Below, one piece after another: positions 39,167 through 52,287 of a DNA stretch of 64,000 nt. Where the stretch lies: NCBI RefSeq assembly GCF_000189635.1, contig NW_002476030.1, forward strand, positions 9,165 through 73,164. The letters run 5' to 3'. The notes beneath the pieces were generated by a model that was not told the origin of the DNA, made no database searches, and saw only the letters and a list, made by a program, of their open reading frames with translations. This stretch comes from Tetrahymena thermophila SB210 (Eukaryota; Ciliophora; Oligohymenophorea; Hymenostomatida; Tetrahymenidae). Position 1 is the stretch's first letter. The number at the start of each line of letters is the position of its first letter. The position numbers and the translations under genes are program-made.

Positions 39167-40611
39167 GAGTAACTATTTCTTTTACATTTTGTATATATAT
39201 AAGTAAGTAAATAAGTAAATAAGTAAGTAAGTAAGTTAGTAAATAATTAATTAAATCTCCAAAAGCAGTCTGTCTTCTGTCTAACTAGATTTTCGTGTAA
39301 TATTCAAACTTAGATTCTAATTAAATTAAATTAAATTCAATTAATTGATTATATTTAAACACTCAATCAATCTATCTGTAAATGGTTTCAATCAAAATAA
39401 ACTAGCTTTCAAATTAAGTTTTATTTTATTTATTAATTTGATCAATAATTAATTAATTAATTAGTTAAAGAATTCAAATATTCAAAAAAAAAGTGAGAAT
39501 GATTGATCACTCAAATAATAATAAAAAATTCATTTATTTATATATTAATTGCATACTTGCAGTATAAAAGCATTTCAATTAATAAAATACATCATTCATC
39601 CATCCATCTTTCTTTCTATGAATTATATACATTAAATATTAATTTTAAGTTAAAAAAAAGTAATCAATTAATCAATCTATTTAAAACAAACATAAAAAAA
39701 ATATCACAATATTTTATTATAAGAACTCAGCTGGAGCTAAAGATAAATAATAACGAAGGCAAATAAGTATAATTAACATCAACGAGCTTAATAATAATCA
39801 CATTAAAATAAAGAGCCTAAGCATCAAACAATAAATTGAGCTTTCAATTCAACTATTTACTATTTCAAATTAATTAAACAAAAATATCACTATAAATTAG
39901 TTTATTTATTTTTTATTGTGTTAACATAATGAATATGAAAGAATCTCTTAGCTCAGTCAAACGAACTTATAAAAAACAATATTAAAAATGAATATGTTTA
40001 CTTTAGAATTTGTATTTCTATATTTGCTTTAATTGTGGAGTGTTAAAACTAACAAATTTCAAAAAAATTACACTATTTAGTTATTTTTAATTCATACATT
40101 AAAATTAATTCTTACATTTGTTTGTTGAATATTTTGTATTTATTTTTGGAAATAACAAAAATAAAAATCTCTAAAAAAATTATTATTTATTTAATATTAA
40201 CCAAGATAAATTAATAATTTCCATTAAATTTATTCGTGTTTAAAATGGAGCTTCGTTTATTTGCTAAAATATTAATTGTTTCACTACTTAAATATATTTA
40301 TATTTCTTTCATATTGAACATAAATTTAAATCATTTGATTAAAAATTAAATTTTTGATCATTCAAAAATAATTTGATTATCTATTATTATATTAATTTAT
40401 CTACTAAGTTCATAATATACACCAATATACCTAACTTACTCATAAAGATTTTTGAGAAAACGATTTCTTTATAAATTTTTTAGAAAATCCAAATTTGTAA
40501 ATTTTTAAACAATAATGAATGACATATGTTTGAGAGGATAGATAGATATATATAGATAACAAATTTTATGTTAAAATCAAAATTGATATTATATGTTTAA
40601 GAATTTATGGT
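39167..40611. other. Convergent intergenic stretch
   Basis: Between the 3' ends of the Bre1-like gene and the cullin gene. Contains an AAGT tetranucleotide tract (~39201-39245) and TTAA-rich tracts. No coding sequence is seen; the 87-codon open frame at 39503-39766 is A/T noise. Confidence 0.55.
39201..39245. repeat. (AAGT)n microsatellite
   Basis: Imperfect tandem AAGT/AAAT tetranucleotides, about 11 units, directly downstream of the Bre1-like gene. Confidence 0.85.
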
Positions 40612-43600
40612 TCAAGCCACATAATGATATAAAGAGTGATTTTCAGGATCTCTTTTCATATATTCTCTATCTATTAATCCTTCTATTCTTTTCTTTACTT
40701 CGCTAGCCTTTTTAAAATTGAAATATTGTTAGTTAATAAATAATTAGTTATTTTTAATTATTAAATTTATGAATTTACATTAATAGGAAGCATAAGATCA
40801 TTAAACAATTCTTTCATAAGTTCTTAGTGATAAATATTTTTCTTACTCTTGAGAATCTTAACTATGCTGGCATCTAAGACGAAGCCTCTCTCAGTAAGAA
40901 CTCTGTCTGTTGTTTCTTTAACATCTTCTTTCTAAATTATAATAATAAGTTAATTTTAATTAATTTATTTATTTAACCAATTTTTTTACAGTTTCTTTTT
41001 TGAAGATTGAGTTAACTTTAATGAGCTTTTTCTTGCTTTAGTAGGCTTCATTGACCTCAAATACATCAGTTTCGTCCACTCTCTTAGCCTAAATTTTAGA
41101 TATTTTCAATATTAATTAATATTTAATTCGATTAAAATAATCAAATTTTTAGAAAATAAATAAATCATGATTTTAAAGCAGAAACAAAATATTTCACCTC
41201 TCCTGACTTGTTTAGCAATTTTTAAGTATCTTTCATCGCATAAAGAGAGACCAAATTTTTCTTTAATTCTTCCTCGTCAATTTAAACTAGATTATGTATT
41301 TCTGTGTAAGAAAGTTTATTTTTTAAGTTGAAGCAGAGAAGAATTAATCCTTAAATGAGTTAAACTTAGAATATGTACTACGAAATAAAATATTTTTATT
41401 ACAATAATTAAAAAAGATTAAACTAATTTTACTTTTTCCTTATTGTAATTTCCCTAAATATCGCAAGTACTAGTTTCGTGTTACCAGTTTATACATACAC
41501 CCTTATGTTTAAGTTCATAAAACTTCTTGAATTCTTTTTAAAACTTATCAAACTATTTATTTATTTATTAATTAATAATATTTAATTGATTATTATGAAA
41601 TATAAAAAATTTTTTACAGGTTCAAACAGAATTGGAAGTTATTAATTCTTCATGGGCCATGCAGAAGATGAAACTACAATGCAAGAAAATATGTTCTTTT
41701 TATTGTAATCTAATCCTTAGCTGCTTAAATAATCATTAAAATCTTTGTTTAGCTATTTAGACTCGTTTACATCCTTCAATATTTCATCTGCTTTCATCGT
41801 GTATTAATCACCACATTCTAATAAATAAATAAATTAACAATTTTCTAGTATATTTAATGCAATTTATATTCTTACCTGATCTTAAACGATCTAAAACCTT
41901 TCTTTCTAATTCGTAAGAATAAGCTAAGTTCATCAGCAATCTACGAGCAAGTCTTTTATTGTAAAAAGCTTCGAAAATATCTTTTGCAGGAAGATATCTA
42001 AATAATTCTAAGGCATCATCTACATCTTTTTCAATTTAATCGTGATCTTGCATGGTCTAATTTAAATTATAAATTTATTTTTTTCATTCATAAATATCAA
42101 TTTTATTTAAAAAATGTTTAAATTATTTAGAAATTAATATAAAAAATCAAAACAAGTTTTCAAAACGAAAAAATAAATATTGAATTACCCTTTGTAAATT
42201 TTTATAATTTTTTCAAACCTTAAATTAAAAAAAAAATTCAATTTATTTGTATTGAAATTCATACCTTATTTTATTTTTTGAGTTTAGTATCGATATGCTT
42301 GGATGTTAATTCAGCTATTGTATTGACTTTAATAGAAAGAACATGCTCTAAAGCATAATTCTTGGCTTATTTAAGCAAGTTAGTGTTTTCAAAGCATTTT
42401 TATATGATTATATCTAGATCATGGAAGAAGTCGAGAAGATGCTGAGTAATGTCATCTTAATTTTCTTCATTAACTATTTCTTCACCTTTCCTCCTGATGT
42501 ACTAATTCCAATTTTTCTTGAGGAAATCTAATTTATCTATGTTTCTCATATTATGGAAAAGTCTCTACAGGTTTTGGTAGTCTCTTTAATTTAAAAGATC
42601 ATCAAATCCATTTGAAAATATTGTTTCTAAATTTTCTGCTATCAAGTGCTTTTGGATTAAATCAATAAGAATTTTTCCAGTAGCTTTTGATAGATATGCT
42701 TCAATTAAGCCAGTTTCTTGTTAGAGTCTGTGTTCTATTTCTTGTAAGTAGACTCTTAAGTCAAAGTTAGCACGATGCTTCTACTGTAAATCTAAATAAT
42801 ATTTATTTGATTGCTCAAAAAAGTGAGACTTAAATTAATTTTCATAGGAGCCTATTTTAATAATCATTCCCATTAAGTGTTTAAGTTATTCGTGATTGTA
42901 AGGATTTTAGTCTCTAATATTTCTGAATGTGTCAAGAAGAGAAGTTATTATTGCGTCTAATAATGAATTAAATTCCTAATTAAATTAATCAGACAGTATT
43001 TTAAGAATGAAATTATCAAAGCTTGGAGTTTTTGTTTTGTATAAATATGAGCCTTCAAATTGCTTAAAGATTTCGCTCAAAATAATTAGACATCTGTTAA
43101 TCTTTATCCATTCCTTTTCTATCTTATTAATAAAATCTTCAGGCTATCTAATTTATTAACAAAATTCATTCAATTTAATATTTACAAATTCAATCAAAAG
43201 GATATTTATTTTTTTATTATTCAAATTTTTAAGCGTTTTTAATGCTAAAATTCTCATTTATTTTATACAAAAATGAATGTATTTCAGCTTCATAATAAAA
43301 TACAATTTTTAAATTACAAAGCTATATCATTAAGGATGACATTAAATTTTAGGCGGTAAAATTCTTCTAGTTTCTTATAAAGCAACTCATCAAATTCATT
43401 GTCGCAAATGCTAGAAATCATCTAATAAATAAAAAATATATTTTAATTATTTTTAGATGCAATTTTAAAACACAATCAAGTTTGCTGGATTCATTTCTTT
43501 TTTTCCTTAAAAATTTTATTTGTTTGGTCTTTTATTGGCTGCAAATGTGCGTTTAGAAATAATAATTACATCATAAAAGTGTTAAAAGCAATAACAATTA

Positions 43601-43935
43601 ATGTCCTCTGATTCATAAATACTTTTCAAAAACTATTCAATTTCAAGCCAGTTTTTCTCAAAATAATTTTAGTTTGGTTTCTCTATTTCTAATAAAATAA
43701 TATTTTATAATTTAAATTCCTTATTCATAAATTTAACATAAAAAAACGAGCATTTATTTTATTGCTACTAAGCATACATACATACTTGAAGCAAAAAATA
43801 AAATAGAATACTAATCAAATGAATAAAGGGTTAGGCTTTTTAAACTTGAAAAAATAATTAATCACCTGCTTCTATATCAAAAGAAAAAGAGTTAGGGATA
43901 GAAACCTGAGAGGTAAGTGGATATTCTATCTGCAT
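40612..43935 (-). CDS. Cullin, 11 exons
   Basis: 734 aa from eleven exons joined in phase: 43935-43866, 43688-43570, 43421-43318, 43147-42265, 42056-41876, 41817-41618, 41552-41433, 41377-41198, 41088-40990, 40931-40779, 40707-40612. Scaffold of a cullin-RING ubiquitin ligase: the N-terminal helical repeats bind an adaptor, the C-terminal half binds Rbx1. The cullin homology region shows FRYLPAKDIFEAFYNKRLARRLL, LRSECGDQYTMKADEILKD and FSCIVVSSSAWPM. The C-terminal winged helix has VLDASIVKILKSKK, with Lys680 at the usual NEDD8 site, and the protein ends in MKRDPENHSLYHYVA, the classical cullin C-terminus. Length is normal for the family. Which cullin subtype (CUL1, 3 or 4) cannot be told by eye. 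Introns are 58-252 bp and AT-rich. Confidence 0.95.
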
Positions 43936-45028
43936 TTTTTAAACTTTTAAACTATTTCTATTTGTGCCTACTTAAATATCTTAGTAAATTTTTGATTTCT
44001 TAGGTACTAAAAATTAATTAAAACTAAGAATATATCAAATCTATTAAAAAATTAATCAAAATATCATTCATTCTTTATCCTATTTTACTTTTAAATCAGA
44101 GAATAGGTTTTTCTAAGAAACATATTCAAATTTTAAAGAATAAAAACAGAATAGTTTTTTAATGCCAGAATAAGATTTTATTTTCCATATTAGCACTAAT
44201 TTCTTTTCTTATTAAATTTTTGCGCAATTTACTGTCTTTATCAGGCATATTTGTTTTCTAGAAATCTTCTTTACATTTATTTTTGATTAAAGTTGCCAAA
44301 AAAGTAATAAGTAAAAAATACAAATCTCATTTTCCAAAATTAATTAGTAATAATTAATAAATATTTCATCTTTCTAATCAACAAAAAACAAATAATTTAT
44401 CTAAAACTTTCTAAAAATTTGAGAGAATAAAATAAATTATTTATAAAATGTTAATAATAAATATCAAACAAAAAATATAATTTCTGAATGAAGATTGTTT
44501 TGATATTTATTAGTGATTTGAGTTTTTCTACTTTAAAAAATATATCTTATGTTGAACTTTAGACTTGCTTATTAAAAATAATTTTCTTCATTGAGCTTAT
44601 TGTCAGCATACAAGAACATAAATTTATTGATAAAAAAACAAAGGAAATAAAATATATTTTAATAATCTCAAAAAATTTAATTTCACTTTTTTCTAATATC
44701 ATTAAAAATAATCCCATTTATTTTTTAAATAAAAATATTTCAAAAATAATTTTAATGAACATTTTTAATTTATTTTGTAATTGAATTTTTAAAAATTGAA
44801 TGATTTTCAGTTAAAAGTTAGAAAATTTAAATGAATAATGATTTTAATAGATTAAAATAGCAATTAATTAGTAATCAATTATAGTAAAGAAGTGAGGATA
44901 TGTAGGTAGGTATATAGATAGATAGAAATGTGCTATTATGAAGATAGATATTATTAAAATTTTAAAAATGATTTGAATTTTAGACAAATAAAGTTTGCAT
45001 TTATTATTTTTTTGATAATTAAAGTTTA
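43936..45028. other. AT-rich intergenic stretch
   Basis: About 1.1 kb between two minus-strand genes; holds the cullin promoter region and the 3' flank of the secreted-protein gene. The minus-strand frame at 44868-45062 is Ile/Tyr/Phe noise. Nothing else seen. Confidence 0.55.
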
Positions 45029-46255
45029 TCAGAAAAGAAGTAGAAGTAAACTTATTAAGCATATTTTAAGCAAGCTTGATGAGCTTGTGCTATTATTATT
45101 GGAGTTAGATGTAGCCTTTGTTAAGGGGTTTACAACCTAGATAGTATATTATTGATTTATTGTTTGGTTAGGAGTTGGAGAGGCTTATGATTTTGCATCT
45201 AAAAATCTGTTTAATCCTTGTATTTTCATGTTGACTTGAATAACTTGAGATATTGATGGATAAACTAATTACAATTCGAATTGCATGCCTCCTTTTATTG
45301 GTGTAGATTTAACTAAACTACTCATGTCATAAACAGAGTTATGATCAGTTTTGATGAAGAGAGACTAGAAAATCAATTCTTTAGTGTATGTAGGATCAAT
45401 GAAGTTAATTTGACCATAAAGAGTGTCACCAACAACATAATTTAGAGAAGTCAATGGAGTTGTATAAGTATTATCTGTGTAAAGTTTACCAGAAACGTCC
45501 AAATCAGCTACTATGATGCAGCTTCCAGGAGCACAGTCTTAAGTTCTTTGCATATCAACATTAACATTAAATGCCATAACTTCGTCTCTATGAGTATAAA
45601 CATACAAAACATACTCATGTAATCTGATAACCTTTCTGTCATGGCCGATGTTAATGCCGACATGAATTTCGTTATTGATGGTACCTTTAACATTATCTAC
45701 TGTGTTAGAAATGGAGTACTTATTAACATCACTTAACAAAATTTTTAATCCAATTTTAGTTGCATCAACTCCATTTAAAACTACACTGTCTGGGAAAGGA
45801 ACATAAGGATTACCAGCTTAAGTAGGGTCTTTGTATAGCAATGAAGATCTAAAATCATAAAGACAACCACCAGCTTCAATCATTCCATTGTAGTCCAAAT
45901 CGACATCACTTTCGACGTAGTTAACTCCATTATCAATTTAGCCATGACAATCTGTATTGACAACTATTTGAATGATTTAGAAAACCAATTGCTCTTCGCA
46001 CCAATCAAAGTCATCAGCTATTGGGTTAGGAGAACAGGTCCAATTAACATTGTCAGAAACATAGTATCCGTCTAAGCAGGGACAATACCTGTAATCATAA
46101 TACCATATTTAAGAAGGATCGCCATAAGGACTGCTGCATCCATTGCAATTGTATGTGTTTTCATCACAGGTACAACTCTTATGGCATAAATGTTCTGAAG
46201 TAGTCAGAGATAGGAAAGCCAAAAATAATGCCAAAAATTTAACACTGAATAGCAT
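45029..46255 (-). CDS. Secreted Cys-containing protein, probable GPI anchor
   Basis: 408 aa, single exon, ATG 46255, TGA 45031-45029. The N-terminus MLFSVKFLALFLAFLSLTTS is a signal peptide. The next ~90 residues are rich in cysteine (CHKSCTCDENTYNCNGC, YCPCLDGYYV), suggesting disulfide-bonded small domains. The rest is a beta-rich ectodomain (VVLNGVDATKIGLKIL, IRLHEYVLYVYTHRDEV) with several NxS/T sites. It ends in a Ser/Asn-rich spacer (NSNNNSTSSSS) and LLKICLISLLLLLF with no charged tail, the form of a GPI-attachment signal. It resembles ciliate surface or secreted proteins in layout, but I do not recognise the family. Upstream is 1.8 kb of non-coding DNA. Confidence 0.88.
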
Positions 46256-48056
46256 TTTGAAGTTTGTTTTTGAATAAAATGTTAGTTATTTAATCAATGT
46301 TTTGTTTAGTTTATTTATTTATTTAAATTTATAATTTGAAATGGATTAATTTAGTTAGTTAATAATAAATTATGAATATTAATGAAATAGTTTTCAATCA
46401 TTTAAACCTTTCATATCAAATTTTGAAATCTAAACACTTATTTTTTCACAAGTATTATTTGACTAATCATTAGTAATAAAACAGTCGCAGCAATATAATT
46501 AAATTTGCGTTTTTTCAGTCTGAATTTAATCAGAATTTATAGTTTCTGCAAATAGGGAGTCTTATTCTAAATTAAAATCGAACGTAAATAAAATACCAAA
46601 CCAATTTTACTGTCTTTTTATTTATTTTTGAAGATCCTAAAAACTTGTAAAAAATTTTAAGTTTTATGTCATAGAATTAAGTTAATATGATAAATAAATT
46701 AAGAGATGTAAAATAAATTTATTTTAACTGATATTTGAAATGCCTTTTGCTCAGCGAAATTTAACAATTAAATGGTTTTAAGTTTAATTTATATGAATAC
46801 CAATTTTCTATTTTGAAGAATTTCACTTATTTAAACAAAATAAAATATAAATTTGTTTATAAAAAAATGGAACAAAATAATCTTTATTGAATTAAATTTT
46901 CTAATGCTTTTAAAATTTTAAAGCGCAACTAACTAAAATAACTTATAATTTTTCCTTGCTTGAAAGATTTTTCATACCCTTTTAAATAGTTGTTTGTTTT
47001 TAATCTAGAAATTTTATTAATTTAATCGATCACCTAATGAAATCTAATTTTAAATAATACTTACCGTTTTTTTAAATTAATTTCAAAAAATAGATAAAAA
47101 GCTAAATAGATTCTTTTTTCTTAATTATCAAATATAATAATAATTATTTATTTATTTTCTATCTATTTTACAAGGATACTGAAAATTATAATTAATTTTT
47201 ATCATAAACAACTAAAATCTAACAATAAACAACTCTATCATTTATTATTTAAAACTTTTATCATTATTCTAATTTTAGAAGATTTTATTCCTCAATTTTA
47301 TGAGTTGTAAGTAAGTAGCGGGTTACCTTAACATTAAAATCATAAAAAATACTAAAACTTTCAACTAACTTTAGTTAAATTTATTCCATTAACTAAATAT
47401 ATCTAGTATAAATAATAGATCCTTCGTTTATATCATCTCTAAATATTATAAATGTAGATGTAATAAATAAGTAATATTTGTTTATTTATAATTTTTCTGT
47501 TTAATTATTAAATTCGACCAGCCTAATTAATAACTGTCAAATTTAAATATATGAATCACACACAAAAAAACAATATTTTAAATATTTTTAGCCTTAATTA
47601 AAAAAAATTAATTTATGAGCAAAAAATAAATTTGATTTTGTTTAAAAACTGGTTTTTTATATTAAATTAATTCTAATTAGAATTCTTTTAATAAAAAACT
47701 TCAAAATTAAAAAAAATATAATGAGAAGATGAAATATTAAATTTTTAAAATATAAATAATGAAATGAAAATAAGCAACATTATAATGTAAAATAGAATGT
47801 TTAAAGATAAAGTAATCCTATAATTTAATTTGTTTTGGTTATTTTAATTATATTAAAACATTTCTACTATGAAGTAAGAAATAATTTCCTTTAAAAAATT
47901 TCATTATTTTGTTTGTTTTTATTATCATTAGATAAATATTTAATATGAAATTTTTTTTACTGTAAATTGTTTTTTGTTAAGGAATTCATCTAAAATATTT
48001 AATTTAGATAAGAAAATCTTTTAAACTTGCTTAACTCTTCTGTCTTACTAAAATAA
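46256..48056. other. AT-rich intergenic stretch
   Basis: 1.8 kb between two minus-strand genes. A/T-rich throughout with no convincing frame on either strand. It should include the promoter of the secreted-protein gene at its left end. Confidence 0.55.
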
Positions 48057-51000
48057 TCATTTAACTTATTTCTAGTTCTAGTTTTCATGTGAAATATTAT
48101 TATTTTTTGCACAAAGACTATTTTTTTTATCTGCATCTTTTAAAATGAAATTAAAATTCGTGCCAGCATAGTTAAGATCGTTCCGCCTTTTTATGTTTTG
48201 CTATTCTAGCTTATATACTAACTACTTTGTAATTATTGCATTTATATCCTTTTCTCTCTTAAATTTATCTAATTTTGATTTGTGCTATTCGTCCAATTTT
48301 TTAATATGATTACTAAAAAAGTCATTTATCTCCTTAGCTCTTTAAGAATTTGGGAATTGCTTGTCAATTTAAAATTTCTTTTAAATAATTAATGATAAAT
48401 TTTCTTATTTTTGCTTTTTATTCTGCTTTTCTGATGAGTTTTCTAATTCATCGAATATAGAATTCACCTGCTTTTTTTCTGGCCTCTTTACTAAATCAAA
48501 CGCCTCCTTATAGGCTTTCCTGTATCTTTTTATGTAAAAGTCTTAGTTAATTTCAATTTTAATTCTTTCATTTTGCTTTTTTTACTCACTTTGTTGAAGC
48601 CTCTCTACTTCATTTTCGATTATTTCGCTAAATAGAGGTTAGAGCACATATTTTTTAGGATAAATAAATACATTTTTATCTCTAATTAAAAATTTTTTTT
48701 GGCTTATGTTTTCTTGTTAAGAATTATTTGTTTGAAGTAATTATTAATCTTTATCATCTTCTTAAATAGAAATAAAGCTATTTTATAGGAAAGAAGTTTA
48801 GTTGTTGATTTGACTGTTTTATTAGTCAAATACAAACACTTTTTCTTAATCTACATTAAAGTCCTCTTTTTAGTTATTTTAAATATGCTCTTTTGACTAA
48901 AAACTTATGCTCTTTGGATTTTGCTCATTTTCATTTGTTGAACTCGAAATTAATTTCGACTTAAAACTTTCTCTACTCTCATTAAACTAATTTTCTATTT
49001 GTTTATTTTATTATTAACTTTCTTCTCTAGTTTAATTTTTCTAAACATCACTTTTTATTTTTAAATTCTCGCAGTTCCCAGCAAACTTTTACTTTTAAAT
49101 TATTGGATTGATTTATTCACTCTAACTTGCAAAATCTTTTGATTAGTCGAGTGCTTATTTTTTAAGACTTAACTTAGTATTTAAAGCTTAGTTTGTAAAA
49201 GAAATGTTTTTTTTTATTAGATCACCTGTTGTATTATTATCATTATTTGAGTAATTAATAAGTTAGCTTAATTATGGATAATGCGAAGAAAAAAACACTC
49301 TTTCTACGCCTTTTGTGGCTGACTAAATAGGTGACAAAAATTAAAATTCTTTTTATTCAGAAAGGCTTTAATTGGGAAGTGTTATTGAAAGACCCTGCTA
49401 CTGCTAATTATCTTTTTAAACATTTTTATTGTAATAATTATTATTGCATATTTTCTCTAAGGTATTAGTCATTAAGCTTATTTATCTCTACCTATTTTCT
49501 TCTTTTTACAATATGGAAGAAAACGTATAATACAAATTGTCTATTTCCTCTCTCATTTGACTTTATTTCTGTGCTGTTTTTGATTTGTTAATTCCTTGTT
49601 TTTATTATTTTAAGTTTAAATCAGTTACATTCTTTTTTTAAATTTAACTCTCTTGTTACATATATGAGCCAAACATATCTGAAAAATCTTATTAAGACAG
49701 GTTATTTTAATGGTTCTAACGATATTATTAAAGAGAATTATTATTTTTAAGGCCTTTTTTACCTTAGATATAAGTGCTTACACTCTCTTAATTTTAAAGA
49801 TCTTAAGATTAAGTCAGATTTATTTTATCTATTGAATTTCGTTGCTTGATCTTGTTAATCTGATATTGATTTAATTGCGAAGGCACACTAAAACACTCTG
49901 AATTATTCTTCTACCTTATCTCGTTTGATTAGAAATTCTTCGTTTAGCTAAATAGCTAATTTTTATCAGTAGAGGGGAAAGTGCTGCTACTTGAATCTAT
50001 TATGTCTTATTTTTTACTATAGAACTAATTACTAAAACTATGAGACATATTAAGTTTTTATGACAACTCTAACTTTTTTGAATTCGGTGTTGATGAGTCT
50101 TCCTAAACTAATTACTAATTGCTAACACTATTTGTGAAGAATTATATACTTTTTCCACCTTTAATACTGCTTGGAGCTTAATCTATTTCATTTTGTTATG
50201 TAAATATTTTATTTGGTTTCAAAATCAAATTGAGGTGATTCTTCAGTTTTAGTTGTCTTCTTTCTTATTTAAGCTAGCTTTCAAGATATTTTTTTGCCTG
50301 AGATTACTTCTGATTTAGATAAATTAAGCTTAAATAAAGTTCCATTTCTATTTTTAACAAGATGCATGAAGCAGATTGACATTTTACAGTGTATTATCGA
50401 GAAATGTTGTCATCTAGTTCTTGCTCTTAGTTTTAATTATTTTTACTTCCATCTTTTTATGAGCTCACTAGAAAATAGTTATTTTTATGCTTATTGTTTT
50501 CATTTTCATGCTACTTTGAATTAATCTTTAATTCATCAAAAAAATAATTTTGAGATTTTTGCTTTTTATTTTCTTTAACATAAGGCGAAATAGTACCACT
50601 ATTGCTATTTTCTTAATGCATTAATGGATGTTAGAAAATAACTTCTTCACCAAAATATCCTCCTTTACTTAACAAAGCCAGTTTTAGTCCACAGTTTACA
50701 TTTCGATTTATAGCTTAGCTTATGAAATTTCCTTTCCCTTTATCTTAAAATTTATTTGATAGCGATGCAATCATAAACTTCTTCACTTAATCTTCAACTT
50801 TGATCTAAGTATATTGAATACCCCTCTACTAAAATTGTTTGCATTTAAAATCAAGCTGCTCCTTTAGTTTAGTTATATAATCTTAGCCTTCAGTATCACC
50901 CTGGTTCCAAAATTATCTATTTTTACTCACAGGTCCTCCCTTCTCATACAAAGTTTAGTTGAATAAGTTGCTTTTGATAAATTTGTCTGGGTCAAAGCTA

Positions 51001-52287
51001 TCCATTTCATTCTCATTATGATCATGTTGAGCTGCTATATTTGTTTCTATGTCTTCAACTTTTATTTCTTAATCTGATTGTTTAGGGAGCGTAGCACTTA
51101 ATTCTATATCACCTTACTTAATATAGTATACCTCACTTGAGTTCTCTCCTTCTTTAAATATTATTTTCTATTTAGGAAATATTATCTCCTTTGAATATTT
51201 AAGGCAATACTCTACATACTAAGGGTCCAAAAATCTTTTAAATTTCATTAAATTATAAAAATTTATTAAAATTTGATGGTTAATGATAGTAAAATTTTGA
51301 TTTGGAATTAAAATTAAAAATAAAGGTATATTTTTGAATAAACAAGTTTTAATATTTTACTTAAATAGGCTACATTTAAGCATTTCCTTTACCTGTAAAG
51401 CGATTTCTGACTAATTATTGTATAAAATTGTTTGTAAAAAACAAGAATTTAAATGAAAATAAAATTAAATATATATTAAACACATATTTTAAAGCAAAGG
51501 CTTTTTAAAAATTCTACTTAATTATTAATTTATTTATAACCAAACAAATTTCTATCTATTTATTTTATGTTTTTAAAGATAATATCATTTATTTATTTAC
51601 TGTTTCTCCCAGATAGATGTTGAAAACTTCTTAAGGGATTACAGCACACTCTACTCTAGTTTTAGCAACAGCGCTAAAAGAATTTTTAGAGAGATATCTC
51701 ACGTCTGTGTCTCCAAAAAAATCATATTAAGAGATAGACTCTAGCTATTTAAATTAATTGAAGCTATGGGAAAATGACTTTTCTAAAAGAAGTTCGCTAT
51801 CTAAAAATGACTTTAATTTCATTTATTGTTAAAGGTTAAATTATTCTGAACCTCCACTTTTATTTTGGTTGCTAATGTTTTTAAATTTATCTTTTTTTAT
51901 CTTTTGACTAAGAATGCAGACATCACCAGATAAAACTATATAAACCTTTTTAGCTCTGTCTTTTTCAGTATAGATTTCTTAGCCAGCAATATAAGACTCA
52001 TAACTCATGCTTTCTACAATTTGCTTAAGAGCAGAAGGTGATTTTTCAAACTCTTTTTCATAAAATTTAAAGAAATTACTTTACTTAATTACAATAGCTA
52101 CCAAACTGACCTCTTCTTTAGTTCTAAAAGCTCGCTCTTTAGAGAGAATCTATGTGACTTGTTAAATTAGGTTAACAAATTAGAATGCTTAGTCTTTTGA
52201 CCTTTTCATTCCTCTTTGGCATTGTTAATTCTTGGCCATTACATGTTAGTTTTATCTGACTAAAGGAAAGCTTCTTCTTACATCCAT
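48057..52287 (-). CDS. Protein with two cyclic-nucleotide-binding domains
   Basis: Three exons: 52287-51601, a 14-nt micro-exon 51406-51393, and 51234-48057; 1,292 aa, TGA 48059-48057. Domain 1 (~residues 70-225): YIAGQEIYTEKDRAKKVYIVLSGD, then YDFFGDTDV and FSAVAKTRVECAVIP, the usual cNMP-binding beta-roll pattern. Domain 2 (~235-430): IIFKEGENSSEVYYIKQGDIEL and LSKGGYFGEEVIF, interrupted by long Asn/Gln/Ser-rich loops. The canonical phosphate-binding FGE(L/I)AL...RxA motif is only partly kept (FGDTD, FGEEV), so nucleotide binding is uncertain. The rest is Asn/Gln/Lys-rich, with charged, probably helical sequence near the C-terminus (FYIKRYRKAYKEAFDLVKRP). No kinase or channel domain. This belongs to a large ciliate family of cNMP-domain proteins of unknown role. 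Confidence 0.85.
51393..51406 (-). other. 14-nt micro-exon of the cNMP-binding gene
   Basis: Needed to join the two large exons in phase: upstream exon ends in phase 0 (GAA ACA, then GTAAAT), the micro-exon adds KSLY plus two bases, and the next exon starts after AAAAG to give RFLDP. Flanking introns are 51407-51600 (194 bp) and 51235-51392 (158 bp), both GT...AG. Taking the nearer acceptor (18-nt exon) or skipping it breaks the frame. This is a prediction from phase only. Confidence 0.6.

Noticed and set aside
39503..39766. 87-codon plus-strand frame downstream of Bre1
   Set aside because: A/T-noise composition (Ile, Asn, Lys, Tyr); length expected by chance when only TGA is a stop.
44868..45062. 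64-codon minus-strand frame
   Set aside because: Overlaps the 3' end of the secreted-protein gene, Ile/Phe/Tyr noise.
45511..45739. Two small minus-strand frames as separate genes
   Set aside because: One is part of the secreted-protein frame cut by TAA/TAG (Gln here); the other is its out-of-frame shadow.
51235..51254. ATG at ~51250 as start of a separate cNMP gene
   Set aside because: The ATG lies in the predicted intron just before the acceptor; domain 1 upstream and domain 2 downstream join in phase through the micro-exon, as expected for one two-domain protein. Not fully excluded.
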